Shown here piece by piece: positions 51,879 through 63,780 of a stretch of 64,000 bases of DNA. The translations under genes and the position numbers were made by a program. The DNA comes from Mallotus nudiflorus (Eukaryota; Streptophyta; Magnoliopsida; Malpighiales; Euphorbiaceae): the NCBI GenBank assembly GCA_947683625.1, contig CANTUR010000424.1, forward strand, positions 248,001 through 312,000, in the 5' to 3' direction. A model generated the notes under the pieces. The model did no database searches. It worked only from the letters and a program-made list of their open reading frames with translations, and was not told the DNA's origin. Numbering within the stretch: position 1 is the first letter of the stretch; each line of letters begins with the position of its first letter.

Positions 51879-52061
51879 GTGAATAAAGATTTAACGTTTA
51901 TGGAAGAACCTGTGGCGATCGTTGATTATCAAGTTCAACAGTTGCGTTCGAAGCAGATTCCGATGGTCAAGGTTCTGTGGCATAACAACAGAGTTGAGGA
52001 GCATACGTGGGAGACTGAAGCTAAGATGCGAGCTTCTTACCCATATCTCTTTCCTTCTTGA
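51879..52061 (+). pseudogene. Chromodomain-like C-terminus of gypsy pol
   Basis: 60 codons: EEPVAIVDYQVQQLRSKQIP then VKVLWHNNRVEEHTWETEA and MRASYPYLFPS. Lacking the first aromatic residue of the histone cage, it resembles the shortened group II chromodomains of Tekay-type elements, thought to guide integration to heterochromatin. Separated from integrase by a TAG at 51,861. Confidence 0.7.
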
Positions 52062-52117
52062 TCCTGTAATTATTCTTTTCTGGAATTCAGGGACGAATTC
52101 TTGTAAGGGGGGAAGAT

Positions 52118-52171
52118 TGTAATATCTCGAGTTTTTAAATAATTTTAAACTGCATCGGCATATGTACTATT
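52118..52171 (+). repeat. Truncated 3' LTR of the gypsy element
   Basis: 54 bp align with the first 54 bp of the 5' LTR (TGTAATATCTCGAGTTTTTA against TGTAATATCCCGAGTTTTTA), then similarity ends abruptly at TATGTACTATT. The following sequence is the remaining 3' non-coding part of the copia element. Confidence 0.85.
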
Positions 52172-52650
52172 TTGTGATGCATTATAGTGGCACTATATGC
52201 ATATATATTTGAAATTATTTCCTTCATGTTGTCTAACATTTTTTAATGATCATGTTATCATCATTTGTTATGTTATACCATGTTCTTGTACCTCCTGCTA
52301 TATTTTATGTTGTTTATATTTTTTTTAAGAAAGGTAATAAAATTTATTTATATTTCTTATCATGTCCAAAAAGGAGGAGAAATAAAGAAATATATTTTAT
52401 TAAAGAAATATATTTGTTAAATCCTTATACATGCTATGATAATTCATTTATGTACTCAGATACATGATAAATATTGAAATTATGCATATGTTAAGGGGGA
52501 ACAAAATACTTTCTTATTTTGCATCTATTTAATTTGAAAGGGGGAGCTATTTTAATTAGATTGCTTATACATGTTATTTATTTTTATCACACTCACACAC
52601 ATTATTTATTATCTTTTAAAATTGGTTATCAAAGTCAAAAAAGGGGAGAT

Positions 52651-54148
52651 TTTTTACCATTTGCATGATCAAATCCAAATTTTGGACTTTGACAAAAAAA
52701 TTTTATACTAAAAATTTCAATTAAGTGTGTAGGGAATTATATACTATACATATACCAAGCATATACACTTTTGGATAAATAGTGACTTTTCGGGCAAATT
52801 GAACCTCTAAGATTCAAGAAGGCTTTTGACATCTTTAAAGCTCTTAAATGAGAAAATGAGCTTCTTAAAGTTTGAAGTAGACATCTTGAGCTTTCTGAAT
52901 TAGGCTTATTTGTCAAAATCCAAGTTCATTTGTTTATGCAAATTTTGAGTTGAAATCCACGTATACGTCTGTCATCTCAAACTATACATCTCTTAGTATT
53001 TTGGACATATCTTGAGTCACAGAAGTCCAATTAAGGTGATTCAAAATGATATTAAAATATAAATCAAATATCTAAAGTTCTCATGAAGAAAACATGGGAA
53101 AATTAAAATTTATTTAGGATCATATCATGGCTTCAACTTGTGTATAGCTATCTGACAGTATTCTACAATTCATATTGCACAACCCTTAGTAATTTGGATA
53201 TATCCTGAGCTAAAAAAGTCAAATTTAGGTGATTCAAAATGATATGTAAATATAATTCAAACATTTAAAGCTTTCATGAAGAAAGTATGGACAAATTCAA
53301 ATTTTTTCAGAAGCAAATCAAGGCTTCAATTTGGGTATAGCTGTCTGACCGTAGTCTGCATTATAGATTGCATAACCCTTATTATTTTGGACATATCTTG
53401 AGATAAAGAAGTCCAATTTAGGTGATTTAAATTTATATGGAAATCTAATTTAATTATCTACAGCTTTTACGAAAAAAATGTGGGAAAATTCAAACGTCTT
53501 GAGGAGGCAATTACGGTTTCAATCCATGAATAGCTGTCTGACAACATTAGTCTCAATAATTCAAAATATAGACGTTGGACACATCATTTGCACCTCTAAA
53601 AGCTATATTTTTTAGTATAAATACCTCTAGAGCTGAATGGAAGTTAAGAAACTTGTTTATCATTCATTATTTCTTAAGCATTCATTGAGCTCTCAAATTC
53701 TCTTAAATAATTCTTTATTTGTATAACTCTTGTGAGAGTTGGGTGTGTGTTAGAAATAGAATTTCTCCTCATATTAAATATTGGGTTAGATTAAAAGGGA
53801 AGTGAGATTTATTTCTAAAGGAATTGGTTTAAATGTTGTCCATTGAAACACTTGGGTTTTGGTTTTTTGAGTAAGCCTTGAAAACTCATGTTGTAAGGTT
53901 ATAAAAGTGAGCCATAAAACGCTTGTATAGTCTCAATCTTGAGAATAAGATTGTGGGTGATTGAAATTCCTATCTTAAGGATAAGTTAGGTGGAGAGGTA
54001 GGATTTTTGTTGAATCTAAACTCCTTAAATCTTTGTGTTTTTCATTCTTCCTTCTCAACTTTTATTTAATTTTTGCAAAGAATTCTTTTAATTTCTCATT
54101 TTTATTTGATAGTCCTATTCACCCCCCCCCCCTCTAGGACTCTTTTCA
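52651..54148 (+). repeat. 3' LTR of the SIRE-like copia element
   Basis: 1,498 bp, starts TTTTTACCATTTGCATGATC (TGTTGACC with two changes) and ends CTCTTTTCA, followed by TAACA. A run of about 10 C (54,122-54,132) is an expansion of the shorter C run at 38,140 in the 5' LTR. Confidence 0.9.
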
Positions 54149-54678
54149 TAACAACATGACTATTATGTTGCCTTAGGTCCATTGGATATGAAAATTCATC
54201 ATCTAAAGCCCAATGACATCTTGTGGCCTTGAAAATATCTCTTGGAGAATATACTTAGACATTGTACCTACAAAATATATTCATATGTCTACATTTCAAA
54301 CTATTTACCAAACATGCAATTTATTTCATAAACAATATCTTATATAATTTATGTTTAACAACATTTTGGTAAACATGATGGAAGGTATTTTACAAAGTCA
54401 ATATCAATATCACTATAATATTCTATGCCCTAGTTATATATGTCACCTAAAGTACTTTTTGGTTCCACCAAAGAATATTATCTTAATGTGTCATTTCGTG
54501 CATGATATTTCTTCAAAAGCATATCCATTATAGTAATCTCTTTATGTAAATTCTTAAGTACATAATCTACCTCTTCCCTATTATGTCATGGTAGTGTTGT
54601 TGAAATTGCTTTTGGTGTTAGTAACTCATGACACCCACAATAAGCTTCCAATTCACATCTTATTTCCATAAATGACCC

Positions 54679-56797
54679 TGTAAGCATCTAATTTTAGGAT
54701 GCAATTGTGCATAATTGCAACGTAAGCACCTATAATGAAATTCATTCAAAAACTGAACTTGGTTGTCGATTTTCTGGACTTTAGAGACTAAATTGTAACA
54801 TTTTTTAGGATTTGATTTCAAAGAACTCAATTTTTCAGGGGTCTTTTGGTAATTAAAAGTTAAAAAAAGGGTTGGCATTTAATGCTGATCGGCGTTGGTG
54901 TAATACCGATCGACATTACACAATGTCGATTGGCATTGCACAATGCCGATTGGCATTGCACAATACCGACGCGTAAAAGTCTCATTTTTTTAATTTTTCG
55001 TGTATTTTTTATCAATTTTTTCAGTGTTTTGATTGGTTAAAAATTTAATTTTATTATTATCTTTATCTAAAAAATATTTTGACGCATTCAAAACACGTAA
55101 ATAACTTTCAAAAATCAAATTCTTATTGGTCTATTTTGAAGAGATGAGTCTATTCCTCTAAAGGAGGAAGTCAGTACGCAAGTAAACTCTGCATTTAAAA
55201 GTGGATTTTGCATGCGTGCGAGAGAGGAGGATTTTTCAGACTCATAGAGAGACAAAGAGACACACACATAGACTGAAAAAATATTAGAGAGAAAAAAATC
55301 CTAAACGACAAAAGAAGACCAGAGAGAACAGCGTAAAAAAACTTGACTGTGCAAAAAACCCTAAAATCTAGATGCTACTAAGAATGCCCTTTCCAGTCCA
55401 GAATCAACAATAATTCAATTTCAACGGTAAAAATCCTAGTCTGAGGGGGGCATTTGCATAGCATTTATGATCATCACAGTGTTTTTTTTCTTTCCTTAAT
55501 GATTTTTATTTTATTTTTTTATTATTGATTTGAGTATTAAATTTTAATAATATAATTTTTGTGTTTTTTTTTTGTTTTAATGTTTGATTGTAGATTGAGG
55601 AGGATACTGCTTGTGTTCAAATGAACAGAAGATCCATGGAATGCCATGGAATAATCTATATTGTTTTCCAGTAGATATTAGGGTTTTAATTTTCATTTTG
55701 CCTTTATGTGTTTTGTGTAGTTATTTTAATTCATATGTGTATAATTGTTTAATTTTAATTTTTTTTACGTAGTTTGTAATAGCCCCAGTAATGGGAATAG
55801 TAAAAGATTTAATTTTCTGCTTTTAAAATCAATTAGTAATTAGGTTCAATTGGGTAAAATTAATTAAAATTAATGGTGGCAGTAGCTTAAATTAGGATTT
55901 ACATGTAATTAATTTAGGGTTTCTAGAAAATCACCAATGTTTATTTGATCCATTTTTTGTGTTTAATTTGCTTTGGGCTTGTTTTTTTATGTTTTTATCC
56001 TTTTGGGCCCCAAGCCCATGTTTAGGTCTAACCCACTTAATAAATAGGATTAAAAATAATTTACGGTTTTAAATAATTAAAATTAACTTAGGCCCATTAG
56101 GTTAATTAGATTTTAGGCCCGCTTAGTTAATTAAAACTTGCTTAGACTTAGCTCAACCCACTTAATTTCATTTCTTTTAAAATAAACGGACCTAGGCTCA
56201 CATTTCATTTAAAATAAAACCAAATTAGACTTACACCCATTAATTTAACTTTCCTTTAAAATTGAATAGACTTAAGCTCATTCCTTAGACAAATTAAAAT
56301 AAGTAGATTTAGGCTCACTAATTAAAAATGTAGGCCCACTTTTAGTCTCTTTCTCACTTGTAAATAAAATGTAAATCTAACTAACTTTTTAATAAAATTA
56401 ACATAGTTTAGACTTAGGGACAACGCAATCTTGAGTGCATTTTTTATGTGTAATTTTATTGACTAGATGTCTAAGGTTAAATGGATGTCAAATAGGGTTT
56501 AATAAAATTGCATGTAATTAGAGGATGAAATAATCATTTATAAAATTATTCTAAATGAACACGAGACTAAGAGAAGTTAGTATTCCGTATCCAGAATCTC
56601 CTGGTTTTGGTGCTAGCTTTCTTTTAGGGAATTGAGTACCATCTTTTCGATTTGTCCAAGTTATTACCTTGGGTGGCAACTTCTCATGTCCACGCTATAT
56701 CTTTGTGGCAGTGGTTAGTGTGTTCTTTAAAGCCCTGAGCCTAAACAGTGTCGCGGTTGCTAAAATCTTGGACACACGCTAAACCCTGCTGTCTATA
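54679..56797 (+). mobile_element. Solo LTR of the Tat-like gypsy family, TSD GACCC
   Basis: Starts TGTAAGCATCTAATTTTAGG and ends CTGTCTATA (terminal CA mutated to TA). GACCC precedes (54,674-54,678) and follows (56,798-56,802), a perfect 5-bp duplication; no internal sequence is attached. This is the product of recombination between two LTRs of a full element. It aligns in reverse with the LTR at 4,364-5,780 and supplies the outer part missing there. Inserted in MULE sequence. Confidence 0.9.
54906..54965 (+). repeat. Three tandem 20-bp units inside the solo LTR
   Basis: CCGATCGACATTACACAATG, TCGATTGGCATTGCACAATG and CCGATTGGCATTGCACAATA, followed by a partial CCGAC. They lie in the U3 part, so they may be enhancer-like repeats of this LTR family. 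Confidence 0.85.
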
Positions 56798-57184
56798 GAC
56801 CCCATTTTGGATATGCTCTAACTATAACGTTAGATGACTATTTAAAATCATATATATTTGTTATATGATACCCAATAAATATATGATTTGCATATCCTCG
56901 TTCAAGACATGAATAAGTTGGATGATTTTTTAGTGGCCTTTTAGTTCCATACCAAGTTACCCCATTCAAGTCTTTATATTTATCAATAATTGTCATTTTC
57001 ATTTTACCCTGTGTTCCATTTGAAGAAGATTATGAACCTACTTTTTTTATCACTTTTATTCATTCCTGGTAAATATCAAATTTATGAAATATTTTTTAAA
57101 AACATTGTATAAGTATTACAAGGACCATAAAAAGTAAAGAAGTAAAGAAATATACATTAAAAATAATACAAGACATTATTATTT

Positions 57185-59461
57185 TAATTTTGTCCACAAG
57201 TCCTAGCATTGTGGTCGGTCAAACCACATTTCAAGCAAAAGTTTATTGTAGCATTAGAATTGCATTCATCGATTTCATTTCTAATGTTTATTGATCTTGG
57301 TCTTCCTTTTTTCCTTCTCTATAATGGATTTGGAATGAATGGCAGTTCATATGTCTTAGGCCAATAATTAAGATTACCTAATGGAACAAAACTAGTTGCC
57401 TAACATTTTAAATTTTCACTGATGGAGTGGAATGGAGCAATAAATTCTCTATAATCAAGCCCATATGTCAAACAACGAGCAATGGCATGAGAATAAGGAA
57501 TTTTGCTTTGTTGGAACTTACCGCATATGCAAATTTGTTGTTTCAAATTGATAACTTGTTTGTGACCCCCTTTTTCTTTAGGCATTGTTAAAATCAATCA
57601 TAATTTGCAAAATTATATTATCTTGATCATATCTTTGCACAACATGACCATTTTCCTTATCAATCTGATGCTTTAGTATTGCCACACATTTTGGCATCCA
57701 TAAAAAGCCATCATTCAGCAATTTGGTGTATTCAGTTTGATGCTAATCAAACATATCAACCAATTTAAGAAAAATTCATTGCATTAATGTAGTCACAGGG
57801 ATCGATCTAATTGTCTTTAACATGGCATTCATTGATTCAACATAGTTTGTAGTCATCACACTATAACAATGACCACTATCATACGATAAAGTTCATTTCT
57901 CCTTCGGTATTTTATCAATCCATTTTTTTTGAATCCAAATGTAGGAGCTCAACTTTGTCCATCCATCTCTTGAAATTTCTTTTTTGGAGCTCTCTTAAAC
58001 AAAATTGCAACCTCTGTATAAAGTAGTCCCAGTTGTCTTTAAACTCCTTTTCAACTAAAGTAACGCTAATGATAATATACCGTTATTCCCGTCAATTATA
58101 TTAGTAGTCAATAGTAAACTTCTATATTTACCATATAGAAAGGTGCCATCCACATATATAACAGGTTTGCAATGTTTGAAGCCATCAATACATGGCTTGA
58201 ATGCATAAAACATACATTTGAATTGTCAAAGCCCGGGTACAAGAACGTGATTTATCAAATATGCCTCCCCTTCATGATGTTAATAAGAACTAGGATTAAG
58301 TGTCACAGCAGCATGCATGAATAGACAAAGCATTTTGTATGATTCATCCTAATCCCCCCATAAATTTGCAATTGCCTTCTGTTTTCCTTTACAGACCTTT
58401 TTATAGCTCGGGGTGATACCAAACTGTTCTTTCAACCCAGTAAGGAATGCTTTCATCTTAATGCCAGGTTGCTCTTGTAGCATTACTTGTACATAAGCAA
58501 TTATCATATTGGAGTCAAAATTCCTATTATCTTGAATTTGTCCAAGTGCAGTACAACTGTGGGGACCATTATACCTTGTTATTTGCCAAAACCCACTCTT
58601 CTTTAACTCACTAGCTCTTAGTCTCCATTCAAAGCCCAACTTGTAAACTAAGGTTATAGTATCATACCTAGTTTCAAAAATTTAGAATTATTGCCCAACT
58701 TTCACATAATACAATTTACAAGTTGTTTTAACTGCATCTCTGGATTGGAACAACATACCCTTCGCTAGTTCTTTTAAGGGATCCCAGAACATATCATCTG
58801 TATAAAAGGGATTTCTATTTACAAACATATCTTCAAGATTGATATAATCAACTTGCAAAGGAATTTCTCTATTTAAACTATCAAATAATGCGACAAAAGA
58901 ATTATCATTGTCAACTTCAAAAGCACCATCCATATTACAATCATCATCATCATATTCATCAAAATAATGCTCCTCATCATCCTCGTTAACATCTTCATCG
59001 TTGACTTTAACTTCATCCTCTTCCTCCTCAACAAAACATTCATCATCTTCCTCCTCACCTTCAACTTCATTAAGATAATATCTTAAGGAACTAGCCTCAA
59101 CACATGGTACAGTTCTACCTCTACCGCCACTCAATTCAATATACAATTCAATGGTTAGCCACCTCATCAACTGCCTAACCATTTCAAACATAAACCTGAC
59201 ATCCAAATCAAAAACTATTTGCAAAAAACCAAACACCATATTTTGACCAAATTTCATAACTGGATGTCTAAATAAAATTCTCTTAATATTCACAGTATCA
59301 CTTATTCCCAATGCATTTGTAACTATAGTATGTAACCTTGGAAGATCAATATCATCACTAAAATTGACCATTCTCGAAGATGCATTAACTATGTTTGGTC
59401 CGCACTCGGTTTCAATAATTTGATCATCCCAATATATTATAATAGCTCGTACATTCGACAT
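57185..59461 (-). pseudogene. MULE transposase (MuDR type), decayed
   Basis: Catalyses MULE excision and insertion. From the ATG at 59,461: a PB1-like N-terminal region (ORF 59,461-58,688; KRILFRHPVMKFGQNMVFG), an acidic stretch around residues 130-185, then the MuDR DNA-binding region (FQSRDAVKTTCKLYYVKVGQ; GFEWRLRASELKKSGFWQI and YNGPHSC, 58,639-58,349). The MULE DDE domain start YVDGTFLYGKYRSLLLTTN lies at about 58,160, followed by DGNNGILSLALVEKEFKDNW. Near the end come a SWIM finger (CICGKFQQSKIPYSHAIARC, about 57,540-57,480) in which the third ligand Cys is Tyr, and a CCHC knuckle (CLKCGLTDHNARTC, about 57,240). More than ten stops lie between 58,350 and 57,600, so it is dead. Confidence 0.85.
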
Positions 59462-60287
59462 TTCAGCCTAATGTAAATAATGATCGGAATAAGTTTACAT
59501 ATTAAGTATTTTATAGCTACAAAAATAATTAAATATTTTTTAAGTTATCAATTTTCAAACTACAGTAAATATTTTTTTTCATCTAACTATGTCACTAAAT
59601 TTTGCAATATATGGAATGAAATAAAAATTATCATAACAAATGAAATTGATATGGAATATAAATAAAACAAGATAGCAAATTTGAATACATGATAATTATA
59701 TCAACAAAACAAAAAAAAATGCATATCTTCATAATTAAATATCAACCAACAAATATTTAAATTTCTATTAATATTTTACCTATTCTTGATATGTAAAAAA
59801 TAACAATAAATTTTTACCAATAAAGAATATATTCAGCAAATATAATTTACTTGAACATACCTATATAGCTTGACTAGTTACGTCCTCGATATCACCGTCT
59901 ACAAAATAAAATAAAATAATATATAAGAACATAAATAAGAGATATTCCATAAATAAATACATAAAAAGTGTTTAACTACAAAATTAACAAATAATAAAAT
60001 ATGCATTTTAACTAATGCGACAAAATAAAGAAACAGTCATAATTTATATAAATTATAATTTTAAACTGAATAATTAAGAATAAAAGAGATAAATTTTTTT
60101 TACCAACAATAAATTTTTATTGTTCAATTATAAGTAACAAAATACAATAAAATATTGCTTAAATAGGTATCAATATGATATATGTATATATTTCATTTGA
60201 TCATACATTAAATAAAGAAAAATAATTTTATTAACATTAAATATAATATGCACAAAACATCCTTACATTATGACATTACTATATCTA

Positions 60288-60836
60288 TCACCTAAATCTA
60301 ATTGCCCTCAGCATTGACTCTTCAATTTTTTCTTTATCCATAAGACTGGTTGTCATTTTTTTTAACCAAGGAAAATGAAGACCAGGACCTTATGCAAGAT
60401 GAATGTTTGGACTATTAGCAAGTTTGTAAGTCTTGTTTAGCTTGTGTCAAATGTCATCCTCTAACAATAAATATACACAATCATCGTAGGACAAAGTCAT
60501 ATTACTTTCAATCTAGGTTTTCGTAAAATGGTGACTATATTCATCAGGCAATGTATGGCTTAATGCAAACCACTTATTTATTCCAGTCATCCTTTTGCCT
60601 TTATGAATAAGTTCTTCAATCTTATGGTTCACTATTCAGATATATTCGCATAAAGTATGCTCAGACTTCATTTTATATGCATCAAGTTCATTTGTTAACT
60701 ATGTAATTCTTTCTTGTTGTTCCCGAGTTCTAGGAACATGAGGAGTACTAATTATGCGAGCCCTGATATAATGAGGTCTATTTCTGCATAACTATCCATA
60801 GTCACTGATTCGTTACATTCGCTCGACATACAACAT
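60288..60836 (-). pseudogene. MULE accessory gene of unknown function, seven in-frame stops
   Basis: A single 183-codon frame from ATG 60,836 to TGA 60,288 keeps protein-like sequence throughout: RNRPHYIRARIISTPHVPRT, REQQERIT, LTNELDAYKMKSEHTLCEYI, NHKIEELIHKGKRMTGINKW, FALSHTLPDEYSHHFTKT and SLMDKEKIEESMLRAIRFR. It is interrupted by seven stops, each of which is one C-to-T change away from CAA, CAG or CGA. Ignoring them the frame never shifts. The heptad-like charged middle suggests a coiled coil. It lies upstream of the transposase on the same strand, with an AT-rich 0.8-kb gap. No family is recognised. Confidence 0.5.
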
Positions 60837-60839
60837 TTT

Positions 60840-62500
60840 CCTTAAACACATTAAGGAAAAAATAACGAAGATATTAGATAATCTTTTACATACAAATTTT
60901 AAACCCTTAGAAATTACATTTTTTTTTTGTAACACTAAGTATCTAATCATTTTGTTTTTCTAACAATTTATATTTAAAAACTAATATAAGCCAAGAAAAA
61001 TATACAATTTTCTTACTAAAATGCTTCACAACAAATTACTTTTTTTTTTACTAAATATTAACTTTAATAAATAACTAATTACATTTTGTTATAATAAATG
61101 TGTCACAACAATGTCATTATAAAACAATTTCTTAACTAAATCACTTCTCATCATATAAATAAGACATGCTATAAATAATCAATATATTAAAAGCATGTAT
61201 ACACAACATAAAATGCAACTAATATATAAGACAATATCTAAATTTATAACGTAAAAAATATTTTCACTAAAATAATTTTTTATAACTAATTTTTTTTTTA
61301 AACTACATGCTATAAGAATATAAATTTTATTACCTACATAACATCACTTACATATGTAGGGATGATATAAAATTGATATATTATCTAATTAAATAAACAA
61401 ATTACATATTTGTACTAACTACCTAAATATATATATTTTTATGAATAACTAATTACATATTTTTAGTAATTTAAAAATTTATAACTAATAACATATTTTT
61501 CTTACTAATTATCTACACATTAATATGTATAAAATAATTATTAAATTACATATAAACAATTTTTGTATTTTAAGTAAATCCAACATATATAAGACAATAT
61601 ATAAAAATATTAACTACATATGTAAAATATTATTCTTACAATATAATGAATTAACAAAATACATAATTTATTTAAAAAAATAACAAAATAAAACTACATA
61701 TAAAAATGTTAACAACATGCTATCAAAATATAAATTTTTTTACTACATAACCAAAAGTTATATTAAAAAAATGATATAAATTATTCTAACTATATTCATA
61801 ACAACAATTATATAAAATAAATATAAAAAATGATATAAAATAACCAATAAATAAAAAATCAACAAAAAAAATTTTTTAACAACAATTATGTATAACTATA
61901 TTCATAACAACAATTATATCTAACAATATTCATAACAACAATTATATAAAATAAAATATAACATTTTTTTCCATGCAACAACATATTAATTAATAAAAAT
62001 ACATACCTTTTGTAGATATAAATTTTCACCTCATGAATCACACCTAATAAAAAAACAAAAACAAAATCATATAAGCTACTACTTATAAAATATTGACTAA
62101 TTATAGAAACAAAATTATGTAAAAAAGTAAACAAAATTCTGTACAAAATTAAAAATTTTTACAACCCTAAATAAGTTAATTTTTTTTAACAAACTTTCTA
62201 ATATATTAAACAAAATTTTGTAAAAAAAATACAAATTTTGCAACACTAAATAAGTGACTTAATTTTTTTAATGAACTTTCTATTCTATTTTAAAAATTTT
62301 TTAAACAAAATTTCATACATCTCAAGCAAAAAATTTATATTCTTTTCACTTAATACAAAAAATAAATTACATAAATATAACAAAACATCAATTAGAAATT
62401 ACGTTTTTTTTAACTGGAAACTTGAGGATTTTAACAAATGAGAAGAAGAATAACTAAAAAAAAAAAACGCTCAAACGAAGGAGGAAAGACTTGAAACAAA
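60840..62500. other. AT-rich MULE interior without recognisable genes
   Basis: Very AT-rich, with repeated words such as ACAACAATTATATAAAATAA and TATTCATAACAACAATTATA (61,795-61,945) and many TTTTTTA runs. Nothing protein-like seen on either strand. Confidence 0.5.
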
Positions 62501-62608
62501 TAGAGAGGAAAGCAGAGGTTTAAGAGGAGTAGCGTCTGTGTGAGTGAAGAAGGTTTCTTCAAATGTTGCAATGCTTTAAAGCGTGCAGAGGGCAAAAAAA
62601 TTTTCACC

Positions 62609-62799
62609 CATACCACCACTGCCAGTGGCGATATAGGAGAATCTCAATCTCAAGGAGACGAGATAGGCACACCTCTACAGGATGCATGGGGAACTGTAGC
62701 TAATAGTAGCATACCATCACTACCATAGGCAGTATATGTGCTAGTTTCTCGCATTGGGAAGGCGTGAACTCATACCGCCACTATGACAAGCGGTATGAG
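62609..62799. repeat. Subterminal palindromes of the MULE, right end
   Basis: ATACCACCACTGCCAGTGGC followed by GATAT (62,612-62,636) is an imperfect palindrome. CTCATACCGC (62,769-62,778) and GCGGTATGAG (62,790-62,799) form a perfect 10-bp stem. Both resemble the ATACC(A/G)CCA...TGG(T/C)GGTAT hairpin at the left end (31,348-31,400). Confidence 0.7.
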
Positions 62800-62899
62800 T
62801 TAAAACTGAACCTGCAATCCTGACTTGGCTATAAATAGTAGAGTACAGCCAATTCTAGTGGCATTTTAACTCTGGTCAATTATGTCTTTTAGCTATACA

Positions 62900-63021
62900 G
62901 CCATTGTTAATGGCATTAAGCTTTTTTTAAATAAAAAAGTACCATAAAATGGGAATTATTTTTACCATTACCATAAAATGAGAAATTGTTTTATTATTCA
63001 GCATAATTTGGTAAATAACTC
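62900..63021 (-). repeat. Right terminal inverted repeat of the MULE
   Basis: The reverse complement starts GAGTTATTTACCAAATTATG and matches the left end; inner similarity includes CCCATTTTATGGTACTTTTT against CCATTTTAGGATACTTTTT. Confidence 0.8.
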
Positions 63022-63095
63022 GCGAAGTTCACTTGAAAGTTTCCAAAAGTAGATGATTCTTGTTTTCCAATAATACAAATATGATAGCCATGGCC
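63022..63095 (-). pseudogene. ENGase paralogue relic, exon 8 fragment
   Basis: After a TTCAG acceptor (63,096-63,100) the minus strand reads GHGYHICIIGKQESSTFGNF then QVNF. The intact gene has GHGYYISVEGGQVSNAPWNN at the start of exon 8, with the same acceptor phase. The exon is cut by the MULE after about 74 of 81 nt. The exons that should follow (9-11) are at 30,704-29,525. Exons 1-7 of this copy were not found in the remaining 0.9 kb. Confidence 0.7.
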
Positions 63096-63145
63096 CTGAA
63101 TAACGACAAAGTTATATGATGATACATAAACAATACACCTCCAGT

Positions 63146-63780
63146 TGAAGCACGACACGTGGAAAGTGGATTTGTCCTACACGCTACCTCAACCTACTTT
63201 CGACTTGTTAACTTTTCAACTTTCAAGAATTAAGCCAAGGTTGAATATCACTAAGAGGAATTTCCTATGAAGGACACTAAGTCCTAACACCTAAGTGGAA
63301 CATCTCTTTCAAGGAAGCTAAGTCCTGCTTAGGAAACCTCTCTCAAGAAATTACTCAAAGTCCTACTCCAAAAAATTTTTGAGAGCACTTTCCCTCCTAC
63401 CAAGTATTAAATGCACATCTCGTCAATCACTATAGAACGTACTTCTCCCCTGTGCTGTCAAGTACTTTCCACCAATCAGATTGCTCTATGTCTTACCAAC
63501 CCTTCACTTACTTATTATATATATAAATATGCAACCCTTTTTCTTCTTATTCCCCAACGTCATTTTCTTCTTCTTCTTATTCATTTATTCATTCTTTTCT
63601 TCTCCACCACCATTTTTATACAAAATCATTTGCAAATAATTTCATCTTCTTTTAAACATGATTTTTTCTATCTGACCTATCTCTCATGGGACTCAAGTTG
63701 ACTTAACCATCAGAAGGGGGCTTGGACAAACTAGCCCACCTTCACCTAATTTTTCTTGCAGAGATTGATTTATTGTCCAA
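63146..63780 (+). repeat. LTR-like fragment, probably Ty3/gypsy
   Basis: It has a G-box (GACACGTGG, 63,154), a TATA region (TATATATATAAATATGCAACC, about 63,514), a CT-rich leader and a U5-like GACTTAACCATCAGAAGGGG (63,700), then CTTGCAGAGATTG. This layout is usual for plant Ty3/gypsy LTRs. Ends and target duplication could not be found. The rest to 64,000 shows no coding sequence. Confidence 0.4.

Larger units (their letters stand above)
54340..57050 (-). pseudogene. Unassigned coding remnant of the MULE, split by the solo LTR
   Basis: Minus strand. Upstream of the solo LTR (57,045-56,815) a frame reads GKMKMTIIDKYKDLNGVTWY, GTKRPLKNHPTYSCLERGY and ANHIFIGYHITNIYDF. Beyond the solo LTR (54,670-54,345) frames read MEIRCELEAYCGCHELLTPK, EEVDYVLKNLHKEITIMDML, SLVEPKSTLGDIYN and YYSDIDIDFVKYLPSCLP. 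Both look protein-like and carry a few stops. Together they may be one gene downstream of the transposase. Ulp1-type peptidases occur in some MULEs, but I see no catalytic His-Asp-Cys pattern, so no function is assigned. Confidence 0.35.
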
